From Laburnicola sp. R22_1 (lineage: Eukaryota > Ascomycota > Dothideomycetes > Pleosporales > Didymosphaeriaceae), in NCBI GenBank assembly GCA_014281115.1, contig JACONQ010000018.1, positions 310,001-374,000 on the forward strand: a stretch of DNA of 64,000 nt, written 5' to 3'. Positions 54,712 through 64,000 of this stretch are shown here, piece after piece (within the stretch, counting starts at the first letter, position 1; every line of letters begins with the position of its first letter). The notes under the pieces are model-generated. The model had not been told where the DNA came from and ran no database searches. It saw nothing but the letters and a program-made list of their open reading frames with translations. A program made the translations under genes and the position numbers.

Positions 54712-57700
54712 AAGATAGCGAATACTATATTAGGTCTAATTATAATAGTAGTATAAAGAAGTAATCTAACGCACTCTTAGTAGCGCGTAATATTCTGCTT
54801 TATAGCTTTTATATTATTTTTTAGTAGCTCTACTGTAGGTATAAAAGTCTTTAGAAAGCTCTTTATATCTATAAGTTTAAAGCGCTTAGTAATCTTATTA
54901 ATATCTATATTATAGATTAAAGAGATTGTGCAAGTCTCTTTATTATAGATTACCCTAATCCTAAAAAAACTACTTAATCTTACCTTAGTCCTTAATCTTG
55001 TACACTTTTAATATAATATTAAGAAGCTTATAAGTAATAAACTTGCTATTCTTATAGTATATAAGTAAGATATTATTAATATAAATGAGTAGAAGGATCT
55101 ATTGCTTACGATTATAAAAAGGCACAGCTCTGCTTTTAATATAATAAGCCTAAGCTTTTATAGTATACTAGAGAACTCTCTATACTATAGTAATAGCGAA
55201 CTGCGCAGCCTATATAGTGCCCTTTTAAGCCTAATACACTTTTTAGCCTTCTTATAATTATTTAGAAGCTTATAGAGCACTACTATATTACTATTAATCT
55301 AAGTGTTAAGAAAGGCCCCTACTATAATAAACTACTAAATCTTTTTATTAAATTTTATAGTAATTACTATAGCTAAATAAAAGGATTGCGCCATAAGTAT
55401 AGTAGTATAAGTTAACTAGAGTAAATCTATATTCTAAAAGTTATCTTATATAACTAGATAAGCTTTATAATTAATAAAGTAACTATTTTAGTTAAATTTA
55501 TATATAAATACCTATTTAAAAGAAAGTAGGCAGCTACCTACCTACGCGTTCTTAATCTCCTTCTAAGTGCTTTTACTATTAAGTGTAGTAGTCTTTTTAT
55601 TTCCTACTTATATAAAGAGCTATCTATATAGGTAAGTATAAAGATTACACTATTTTATTAGCGCTTTTAGTAGGTTATCTCTATATATATTTTATCTACT
55701 TTATAATAGAGCTTTTAGCTTTCTAAACAAAGTAGTAGTAATTACTATATATATAGTAATATACTAGCTATTCTAGCTATAAGCGTCTTATACTCTTAAA
55801 AAGTAGGTTATAAGAATATTCTAGTAACTTACACTTTCTATATATAGTAGCGTATGCGCATTTATATTTCTAGTACCCCCTAGGCCTATGAAAAGTTATA
55901 TAGATTCTAGCCTCTTATTCTTTTACTTAAATATATTAGTAGTTTATATACGCGCTATTTATATAAGCGCCTTTAAAGTAGCTAATTATCTATTTTACCT
56001 AATAGTATAAGAATAGTAATATTAGGTTAAGCTTTAAATAAGAAGCTATCTAGCTTACTCTATTAGGGAATTGCTCTTTATATATATAATTAGTCTAATC
56101 TTTTAGTTAAGTACAATTTCTAGGGACTGCTTACTTAATTACGCTATTTCTTTACTTTTTATAGAAGCTCTTTATAAGCGTCTAGCTTAGGCGTTAGCTC
56201 TAAAGAGAGTAGCCCTATTTCTATTTCTATATATTCTATGCGAATTCTCTATAACCTACTAGCTAAGCCTATTATATATATAGTTACTACTTTATCTTCT
56301 ATTTAAACTCTTAGCTAGCTAGCTAAAATCTCTATATCTTATAAAATTATACTTCTAAGCTCTTACTTAGAGTTTAATAGTTTAGTTTAAGTGCTGTATT
56401 ATTTATATAACTAAGTAGGCAGCTAATTAAAAGCTTTACCTAAGTCTCTAATTTTATCCTCCCTAAGAATATTAATAATTAGGGCAGTCTTGACCTTAGA
56501 AAGCTCTTTGCTCTTATTCTTAAACAAAAGCTTCTTATTAAAAATTATATTGCGTGTTATAATAACCTATTTAAGTATAGGAATCTATATTCTATAAATG
56601 TTAAAAGCTTTATAGCCTACTAAGTACCTTATATAGCCCTTAGAAATTACTTCAAATGCCCTTTTGTTACGCCCTACTACGTGCTCCCTATTTAGTAGAT
56701 GCGTATAGTAGCTATATGCATATATACTACTCTAATCTAGCCTAAGATTAGCTATTATATACTTTACCTACTTAGGCTTATAGTGCCTATAGTACTACCT
56801 AAACTATTTATTAAGCATCTTATTTAGTAAGCGTATATAATAAGTATATAAGGGCTTATATTATAAAGTACTATACTAGCTAAAACTATTTTTATTTAAA
56901 GCTCCTCTAGTAGGTTTATACTGCTTCCTATCTTAATTATTTTTATAATAATCTCTTACCCTACTTATTCTATCCTACTATTAGGCTTATAGGTATAAGA
57001 AGGTATAGGCTTAATTATAATTTCCTACTTAGCTATCTACTTCTAAAGGTTAGATCTACTATACTATAGGAGCGTTATAGTATTATTATTTTAGGTAATT
57101 TGAACTATTTTAAGCTTATATCTTGCCTATTAGAAGCTTACAAAGTATATAAATACTTTTATAATCTCTATAAGTATTTTAGAATAAAGCATAAATATGT
57201 AGAGCTTCCTACTATAATTATTCTTAATTAAGAGAAACTAGACTTTTTTAGGCAACCTTTTAGTATACTATAAAGATTCTAAGTAATTTACTAGTATAGG
57301 TGTAGTAATTACTCCTTTAGCCTATGCAAAATTATTTACTTTGCATAAGTAAGAGTATAGTATTTATACTTTAGCCTAATAGGTCTTTTAATTCTTATAT
57401 TTTATACTAATTATATAAGTGCTTATAGAGCTTTAGAGTCTAGGTAATATGTTTATATATACTAGAGCTTAAAAGTATTAAGGCATAGGTGTGTTATTCA
57501 AGATCTGTGCAACCTATTAGTAGGTAATATGCTTCTAATTATAGGGTACAAGATAAGAGGCTTATATTTAATAAAAGTAAGATTATACTTACGCCTAAGC
57601 TTAGCTAGTATAATACTTTAGCTTAGCCTGCCTATATAGAGCGTATTGTCTAACTAAAGGTACTGAACACCTTTTGTTAGTAGACAAGCTTTAGAAATAA

Positions 57701-58501
57701 TATTAAGGTAAAATCTCTTAACTACTATTATATCTTTTAATAGTAGATTTTTATACGCTCTTTATACTTTCTATTAATTACTTTCTTAAGCAAATAATTA
57801 CCCCCCTTTATAATAGAAAACACTTAGGTACTAGCCTTAACTATTTCTAAACTAATAGTCTTTTTAAAAGTACGTAGGATAAGTAGCTCCTTACTATTAA
57901 TAAGGTGTAGTGCTGCGCTATTATTAAGTATTATGCTTACTAAAAGCGGGTAAGTGCTAAAGTCTATAGTAGACTATACTTTTACGCTCTCCTTATTTAC
58001 TAAAAGCAATAGGTTAATAAGGGTAGTAGTAATACTACCTAGGTTCTAAGCTTCTCTACTATTAGAAATATTATATCCCTTTTAACTTCTCTCCTAGAGT
58101 TAGTTTGTAATATTATGTGATTTTAGGCTGGCTATTTAACTAACTACTGTATTACGTAATTAATAATTTCTTTAATAATATTTTTTACTGTAATAATAAT
58201 AATTATAATTATAATAGCAACTAACTTAACTAGCTTATTAACTCTCTTTTATAGTAGATCTTCCCTTACAACTAGTAAGCTATATACCGCCCCCTAGGAC
58301 CTTGCCGCCACTGCCTATCTCCTCTATGCTTCTACCACCGCTACTGCTGCTTACTCTTACCCTTATTACTTTTAAACTACTAATTTTACTCATTATTATT
58401 ATACGTCTATATAATATTAACTACTATAAGGAGCTTCTTTTACTATAGCTACACACGCGCACTCTAGCAATATATAAGAAATATTCTCTTTTTTTCTAAT
58501 A
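54712..58501 (-). mobile_element. Degraded Ty1/Copia retrotransposon relic
   Basis: The minus strand near 55,000-55,105 reads ILLLIYINNILLIYYKNSKF, a RIP-altered copy of the Copia RT YVDD box and following region. Next comes YKIKD*GKIK*, matching the KDLGxxKWFLG stretch. The rest is stop-filled; integrase and gag would lie towards 58,500. Sequence resuming after the family-B insertion (59,810 to about 60,300) may be its continuation. No LTRs were identified. Confidence 0.65.
58086..58203. repeat. Inverted match to 40,561-40,675
   Basis: A reverse-complement copy of the MITE interior, including TATTACGTAATTAATAATTTC. Its origin is unresolved. Confidence 0.7.
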
Positions 58502-59809
58502 GACGCCTATTGCTATGATTTTTTTTTGCGACTAAGAGGTTTCTAATAAAAATATTATAATAATAGTAGATATTCCTCCTACTATTATATACACAGAAAA
58601 GCGTTTTAAGGTGTTAATAAAAAGGGATTAGCGCGTTATAAGTAAGCTAAGCGAGCTTAGTAGGCTTAGCGCGCCTACTCTAACTAAAAAAAATTTATAT
58701 GTAAAATATAGTAAGACTATATTATCGCTGTACTAGTTTAGAGCTAGGAGAGAAGATAAAATAGCGCTAGTATTATAACTAGTACAGCTACTGCTGTAAC
58801 TATTTTCTCTCTCTACTATTATTTCTAAAGATTGCTAGAAGTAATAGCTATTATATTAGCAGGTTTGTGCTACTTATAAGATATATGCTAGGTAGAAGCT
58901 TACACACACTATAGGTATACTAACGCTCTATTTTTATATTAAAGCTAACTTTAAAGAGACTTTTACTGCTATTATATTTTCTACTATCTTTCTAAGTTCT
59001 AATACTGAAGACGCTATTAATGCTACCTAAAAGAATGCTCTAATAATCTATCTACTTAAAGTCGCTAGATCCACACTAGAGTATTACTTTATCTAGAAGA
59101 TTATTAATAGATTAAAGTAGAAAAAGGTATACCTTAGCCTATATAAGGTAGTCATAGTGTACTAGTTAGGCTGGTAATAAATTAGTAACTATAGGCATTA
59201 TAATAGATATATAGAATTGCTACTATAGTTCCTTATATTACTATAAATTAGAATAGTTATAATAAAAGGCAAAGCTAAGGGGTAAGAGAAGGTGTTTATT
59301 AATAAGTTACTATGGGAAAAGAATATTACGTAGATGCATTATATCCTTATAGTTATTATAGTGTTAGATAAGCGCAACACGTAAGCGGCGTAATTACTAA
59401 TAATAGTAATAATAGAGCTTAGTTTGCTATATATACTTTAAGTAAATTTAGTGAGTGTTAGAGCGCTTATAGATAGTAGGACGAGTGCGTAGTTTATAAA
59501 CTATTATAAACTATTATAAACTATTATAAACTATTATAAACTATTATAAACTATTATAAACTATTATAAACTATTATAAACTATTATAAACTATTATAAA
59601 CTATTATAAACTATTATAAACTATTATAAACTATTATAAACTATTATTAACTATTGTTGCGTTAGTTGAGAAGACTGAGAGTAGACTATATTTTTAGGCA
59701 CTGGACTAGAGCGGCCTTTTTATCCTAACCTACGCAGGCTTAAATTAAAAAAAAGGGGGGTTAAACAGGGTAATTAACACTAAATAAACAATACGACGCC
59801 TATTACTAT
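58502..59809 (-). mobile_element. Family-B retroposon, copy 2 (1,278 bp) with 15-bp target duplication
   Basis: The element 58,517-59,794 is flanked by GACGCCTATTGCTAT (58,502-58,516) and GACGCCTATTACTAT (59,795-59,809), 15 bp with one G/A difference. The minus-strand 3' end is a run of nine A residues (TTTTTTTTT at about 58,520-58,528). It is about 116 bp longer than copy 1, mostly because of a tandem array at 59,501-59,640. Confidence 0.88.
59501..59640. repeat. 10-bp tandem array, (CTATTATAAA) x 14
   Basis: Fourteen perfect consecutive copies with degenerate flanking units on both sides. The corresponding place in family-B copy 1 (about 54,540-54,570) has only two or three imperfect units. 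Confidence 0.97.
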
Positions 59810-60300
59810 ATCTTCTTTTATTCTGTAGCCTTACCAGTAATATAATAATAAAGTGCTATTATTTTCTTATAAAGGTGACTATATCTCTGCCTAGGCCTTT
59901 ATAAACAAGAATAGCCTAGTACTTAAGGATTTAAAGTTACGTAAAGATTATACATAGCCTAAATAGATTATTAGGTGTAATCTTTAGAATAGTGTAATTA
60001 ATCTAGTCCTTTAGTAGTCCTACCTATTAAACTATATTTTATAATAAGTAGACTAGATAGCTAATATTACCTAGCGAGTTATCTATACTAGATTTAAATT
60101 CTCTAGTAGCTATATAACTGCAGATATTAGACAATATAATCTTCGGACGCTAGAAAGATATTGCGTTACTATATATAATAAAAAGGTATTTAGATTTAAA
60201 AGACTTCGTATTATATAAGTTAAAGAAGAAGAATTTATAGACGTTATAGATATGATAAAAGTAGACAGACTTATACACTATATATATAGTAAACTATAGT

Positions 60301-60577
60301 TATAACTCCGCGTAGCTTTACTATAGCTTTCTAATAGTCTACTAGTTAAGAGATATTATATAACTTAATTATACTAAATGGCTAACTATCTATTAATTGC
60401 TATTAATAATACTGTCATACAAAATATTAATACCAAAATTATTATTATTTTGTGTATATTTTGTTACTACCACTATATGCTAGGTACTAAGTTTTAGTGC
60501 CTTCTGTTTTATTTCTCTCTGTGTATAGTGCGGATTCAATATTAGTTAGAATCTTAACACGATATAGATCTTTAATA
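60301..60577 (-). repeat. Family-M2 long arm, inverted partner of 41,620-41,893
   Basis: The reverse complement starts TATTAAAGATCTATATCGTG and shares GTGCCTTC-type and CTCTTAACTAGTAGACTATTAGA blocks with the left arm. Confidence 0.75.
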
Positions 60578-61042
60578 TCCCTCTTTACTAAAGACAGCTT
60601 AAAGCACTTAGTACTTATTAGTTTAGAGGCGTTTTAGAATCTTTTAATACTTAAAAGGTTTAATTATTATTAGTTTACTATTAATAGCTAAAAGGAGTTT
60701 CTAATAGTCTACTAGGGGCTAGTTATAGAGCGGCTAAGACGCTTTTTTATAGGGATATAGTTTTAGAGTAAAGCTTTTTAAGGTGCTATTAGGTCTTTTA
60801 GGCGCTTATTAGGATGTTAATCCTTTTATCGTAGAAAATACACCACCTTTAAAGTCTAAGCTTAGCGTCTACTACTATAGTAGTGCTAAGAAAATCCTTC
60901 TTACTTTAGTAAGTATTAGGATCTTTTTTCTAAACACTATGTTCTAAATAATACATTACTATATAGAGCGCCCCTAATCTAGTGTAAGCTTTATAGTAAT
61001 TGCTTTAAAAAAGTCCTAAATAGTAAGCTTACTATTTAAAAA

Positions 61043-61190
61043 AATAGATTTAGATAATCTATTATTAGACTACTTACTTCTATAGGAGAAGGCTAGACTA
61101 TCTATATATATACTAAGGAGCATAGAAATAAGTATATCTATAATCCTAGTCTAGGCTTAGCGCATAGAGCGCTAAGGTTCTAGGCTCTTA
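61043..61190 (+). repeat. Direct repeat with 40,799-40,950
   Basis: Shares TCTATTATTAGACTACTTACTTCTATAG, CTATCTATATATATACTAAG and CTAGGCTTAG with the left copy. Confidence 0.6.
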
Positions 61191-61257
61191 CGACATTAAT
61201 AATGTATATAATTAGTACTTAATTAACTAATTTACTAAGAGCTTATAACTTTATACA

Positions 61258-61424
61258 CTCTTTTTAGTTACTAAGTAGAAGGCTTTGCTTTTTTTATTAT
61301 ATTATTTAAGATAAAAGGCTTTGTCGTTCTACCTCTAGGTAGATAATTTAAGAACACACATAACTTTATATTACCTTTTTTACGCTCTTTTTAATTACTA
61401 AGTAGGAGGCTCTACTTTTGTTAT
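61258..61424. repeat. Two serial M1 element ends
   Basis: Right-hand M1 ends lie at about 61,258-61,369 (ends AACACACAT) and from about 61,372. The second is cut off by the M2 element beginning at about 61,425. Confidence 0.65.
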
Positions 61425-61756
61425 TATTAAAGATTTTTATTATATAGAGTTTCTAACTAAGATTAAGTCTATACTATATAGAGAGAGAAGCAAAATAGAA
61501 GGCACTAAAACCTAGTGCCTAGTATATAGTAGCAGTAATATAATATATATATATAATAATAATTTAACTACCGTTAATAATACTGCTATAAAGAACGTTA
61601 ATAACAAATTATTATTATTTTGTGTATATTTTATTACTACCACTATGTACTAGATACTAGGTTTTAGTGCCTTCTATTTTACTCCTCTCTGTGTATAGTA
61701 TAGACTCGACCTTAATTAGAATCTCCACACGACGAAGATCTTTAATAAGTATACTC
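61425..61756. mobile_element. Palindromic M2 MITE, about 330 bp
   Basis: Arms of about 110 bp mirror each other. The left contains GAAGCAAAATAGAAGGCACT and CTAGTGCCTAGTATATAGTAG; the right ends CGACGAAGATCTTTAATA. The centre is AT-rich. No target duplication beyond TA is evident. Confidence 0.75.
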
Positions 61757-62070
61757 TTTTTAATTACTAAGTAGAGGGCTCTACTTTTTTTTATTATATT
61801 ATTTAAGATATTGGCTTACCGAATACCTTTTTTAACCTTTTTTTTAGTTTAAGATTAAAGTAAATTGAGATAGTAGTTTAAACGCGCATTTTTGTAATCC
61901 CCCTTTTACGCTCTTTTTAATTACTAAGCAGGGGGCTCCGCTTTTTTTATTATATTATTTAAGATAAAAGCCTTTGTTGCCCTACCCCTAGATAGATAAA
62001 TTAACGACACACATATTATTTAAGATAAAAGCCTTTATTATTTTACTCCTAGGTAGTTATTTAATAGTAT
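61757..62070. repeat. Further serial M1 element ends
   Basis: Same-orientation ends lie at about 61,757-61,815 (truncated), 61,870-62,010 (ends AACGACACACAT) and 62,007-62,070. Confidence 0.6.
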
Positions 62071-62089
62071 ATATATTAGTATGGTTTTT

Positions 62090-62470
62090 TAATGTTGTTG
62101 TGTTTTTTCCTTTGGCTATTTTCACCGTTAGGGACGTTAGCCGGCCATAGTAAGCGTGTACGCTTAGTTATCAGTCACATGATGAGTTATATAATATTAA
62201 TTATATTAGTTAGGTGCACTATACCTATATATATATTAGTAACCAATCTATACTTATATGCTATAAGTACATGTGACGCATTACTATAGGCAGAACTGTT
62301 AACTATTAACTAGCTCCCCGCAAGCCCGCACAATGGATTAAAATACTTCTTAGCAATGTTGCTTACTCGCCTTATTCTTCACCTTCTCCTTCTACCATTA
62401 TGTTAAACGCGACACCACGGCTAAACTAACTAACGCGACTTGTGCTTATGCCTAGAGCACTCATTAAATT
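62090..62470. other. Island with weaker RIP signature
   Basis: This stretch has visibly more C and G than its surroundings (GTTAGCCGGCCATAGTAAGC, CCCCGCAAGCCCGCACAATGG). It may be formerly unique sequence or a younger insert. A 65-codon frame at 62,092-62,289 is hydrophobic but not credible as a gene. Confidence 0.45.
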
Positions 62471-62579
62471 TTTTTTATAGCTAAGGGGTTTCTAATAAAA
62501 ATATTATAATAATAGTAGTTATTCCTTCTATATTATAGACATATAAAAGCGTTTTAAAGTGTTAATAAATTATATAAGT
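62471..62579 (-). mobile_element. 5'-truncated family-B retroposon stub, about 100 bp
   Basis: Starts with a T run (poly(A) on the minus strand), then GCTAAGGGGTTTCTAATAAA. It matches the 3' end of family B (58,520-58,625) up to GTGTTAATAAA. The 5' side is lost, as in retroposon truncation. The LTR at 62,580 follows directly. No clear target duplication was found. Confidence 0.65.
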
Positions 62580-62894
62580 TGTTAGGATCTAATATAACTA
62601 AGAGTAGGGCACTAGCACTTATAGCCACTAAACCCTAGCGCGCCTATAACAAAGATATTATATAACTGAAGTTATAGATCCTAGAATTATTAGTGTTTTA
62701 AGAAATCTTATTAGCTATAGAATTTTAGGACTCTTAGCACTAGTAGGCCTTATAGAATTCTAGAACATAGCTAAGTATATAGATATATAAGTATCTCTCT
62801 TAATACTTATATTTAACCTATTTTTAATCTATTATTGAGATTATACTTAGGCCATTACTATTAATTTATTATCTTATAACTTTTAATACTAACA
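62580..62894 (+). repeat. Candidate LTR, 315 bp, TGTTAG...CTAACA
   Basis: Starts TGTTAGGATC and ends AATACTAACA, giving perfect 6 bp inverted ends of the TG...CA type. It is followed by a leader and a gag-like relic. The partner LTR would lie beyond the window. Confidence 0.6.
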
Positions 62895-64000
62895 CCCCTT
62901 TAACTAGTGTAAGTAGTTAAGATCCCTTACCCTTATTAAGACGCTTTTGTCTAAAAACTAACTCAAACTGCCAGGATTAGCTACCCTATTAGTCTTAATA
63001 TCTTAAACACCCTTAATATAAATGACTTTAAGCACCTTACTCTAATAAATAAGATCTATAATAAGGCTAGCAAACTAGACCTGTATAATAGCACTTAAGG
63101 CAAGCTTAAGGTATATATTTTATAGCTTAATATCTACTTTTATATCCTTAACTAAGAAAAGAGTAAAAATAAAAAAACTTTAGATAATAAAAAGTTATTT
63201 TTGCTGCTACGTATATACAAGGGTAAGTCACTAATTAGATTTAATTATACCTAGGACTATGCCTAGTTAGAGAAGATATTAAAGGAGACACTACTAATTA
63301 AGTTATTAAAGACTATAGAAATATTAAGAATTAATTCTAATAACTTTTTAAAATTACTAATAAAGTACCTTTAGTATAACAAGCTATTTAAACTCTTAAA
63401 TAAACTTACTTTACTACTAAGTATATTACTAAGTTTAAGCACTATATACTACAAATTAAGTAAAAGAATAAAGCTCTAATAGTTATATATAAATAAGGAT
63501 TAAAGTAATTTCTATATAAAGAACTACTACGTAGTAAAATATCTATTAATACTTTAAATAATTTATATAATAAATCTATCTAAATTAACATAGAATAGTA
63601 TAAACTAATTTGCAAGCTATAATATAACTCTTATATAATACTAAGCTATAGTAAGATACCTATATACTACTATATAGTATCTTAGCTATATAAATAAGAT
63701 CTCTATAGCTATTAGCCTATAGAAGGAATTTAGTATAGTTGCACTATTAACAACTTAGAAAAAGGAAAGAATAAGGCAACACGTATATTAAACTATAGAT
63801 AAAATAATATACTACTAAATAACGACAATAAGCATACTCTTAGAGAATTCTACGAGGGACACCTATTTAAGAGGATTAAAATACACACTTATTATATATA
63901 TAGTAAACTAGGCTACATAGCTAGAAACTGCAAATATAAGAATATAGATACAACTAATAAAGAATAGTAGGTAGTAATCTCAATTAACAATCATAGTATT
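62895..64000 (+). pseudogene. Degraded gag of an LTR retrotransposon, cut by the window edge
   Basis: RIP-altered plus-strand frames include LGYIARNCKYKNID-like sequence at about 63,910-63,950, preceded by HTYYIYSK. This corresponds to a CCHC zinc knuckle (CxxCxxxxHxxxxC) with most ligands lost to C-to-T change. The short gag before the knuckle and the LTR form suggest Copia, but no pol is visible. Confidence 0.55.

Larger units (their letters stand above)
38141..64000. other. AT-rich, RIP-degraded transposon isochore
   Basis: These 25.9 kb are dominated by TpA, with CpA and TpG scarce, and contain no frame of meaningful length. Stop codons TAA and TAG fill every frame, including those of recognisable retrotransposon relics. 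This is the pattern of repeat-induced point mutation. Recognisable elements are listed individually. The remaining stretches (about 40,955-41,619, 44,433-44,980, 49,930-50,703, 51,958-52,900, 53,069-53,525, 60,578-61,034) show only degraded, unassigned TA-rich sequence. Confidence 0.93.

Noticed and set aside
53538..59794. Direct repeats of about 1.2 kb as LTRs of the Copia relic
   Set aside because: Each repeat has its own flanking target duplication of different length (12 and 15 bp) and a minus-strand poly(A) tail, so they are separate retroposon insertions.
62092..62289. 65-codon hydrophobic frame
   Set aside because: Short, low-complexity and surrounded by transposon relics; chance is more likely than a membrane protein gene.
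38141..64000. CRISPR-like array or bacterial island as an explanation for the repeats
   Set aside because: The tandem arrays (46 bp x 4, 10 bp x 14) have no spacers, and the surrounding sequence is eukaryotic retrotransposon relic.

Overview
The window is nuclear DNA of a filamentous ascomycete, most likely a dothideomycete close to Pleosporales. The evidence is short 45-170 bp GT-AG introns with CTAAC/CTGAC branch points, fungal-only families (SUN glucosidase, copper-fist factor, HET domain, C2H2 plus fungal_trans factor) and a sharp split into a gene-rich half and a half ruined by repeat-induced point mutation (RIP). The taxon is an inference from gene content; no marker gene fixes it.

Positions 1-38,140 (balanced base composition) carry 14 supported genes plus one tentative small ORF. 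In order: a secreted SUN-family cell-wall protein (+), a copper-fist regulator with two Cuf1-type cysteine clusters (-), an Efm7/Nnt1-type eEF1A methyltransferase (+), two orphan proteins (+), a HET-domain protein (+), a small kinase-fold protein with a DFE motif (+), an RNA-binding-like protein (-), the small RPA subunit Rpa3 (+), a Mil1/YML020W-type putative lipase (-) divergent from the rRNA methyltransferase Spb1 (+), a BTB protein (-), dynactin p25 (-), and a 1,163-residue C2H2/fungal_trans factor (-). These are ordinary single genes without operon logic. The only close pairing is the 345 bp divergent promoter of the lipase and Spb1. Exon structures were rebuilt by hand from splice signals and reading frame.

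At 31,192-31,950 a 759 bp terminal-inverted-repeat (TIR) transposon interrupts this half. It has 55 bp TIRs, a GGAGAT target duplication, and a second 362 bp MITE nested inside.

From about 38,140 to the end, composition becomes extremely TA-rich with no intact gene. It is a nest of RIP-degraded transposons: a Gypsy relic with chromodomain (+), a Copia relic (-), the 5' part of another LTR element at the right edge, and two MITE families. There are also repeats of about 1.2 kb that first look like LTRs but are independent retroposon insertions, each flanked by its own 12-15 bp target-site duplication.

The most unusual result is this retroposon material. Three sequence families, plus one very short poly(A) insert of unknown origin, show variable-length target duplications. 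Some are reduced to 32, 52, 61 and 79 bp stubs. One stub sits inside a MITE arm whose empty site is also present. A stub in the gene-rich half and its relative in the AT-rich half differ at 8 of 46 positions, all C-to-T or G-to-A, which is a built-in demonstration of RIP.
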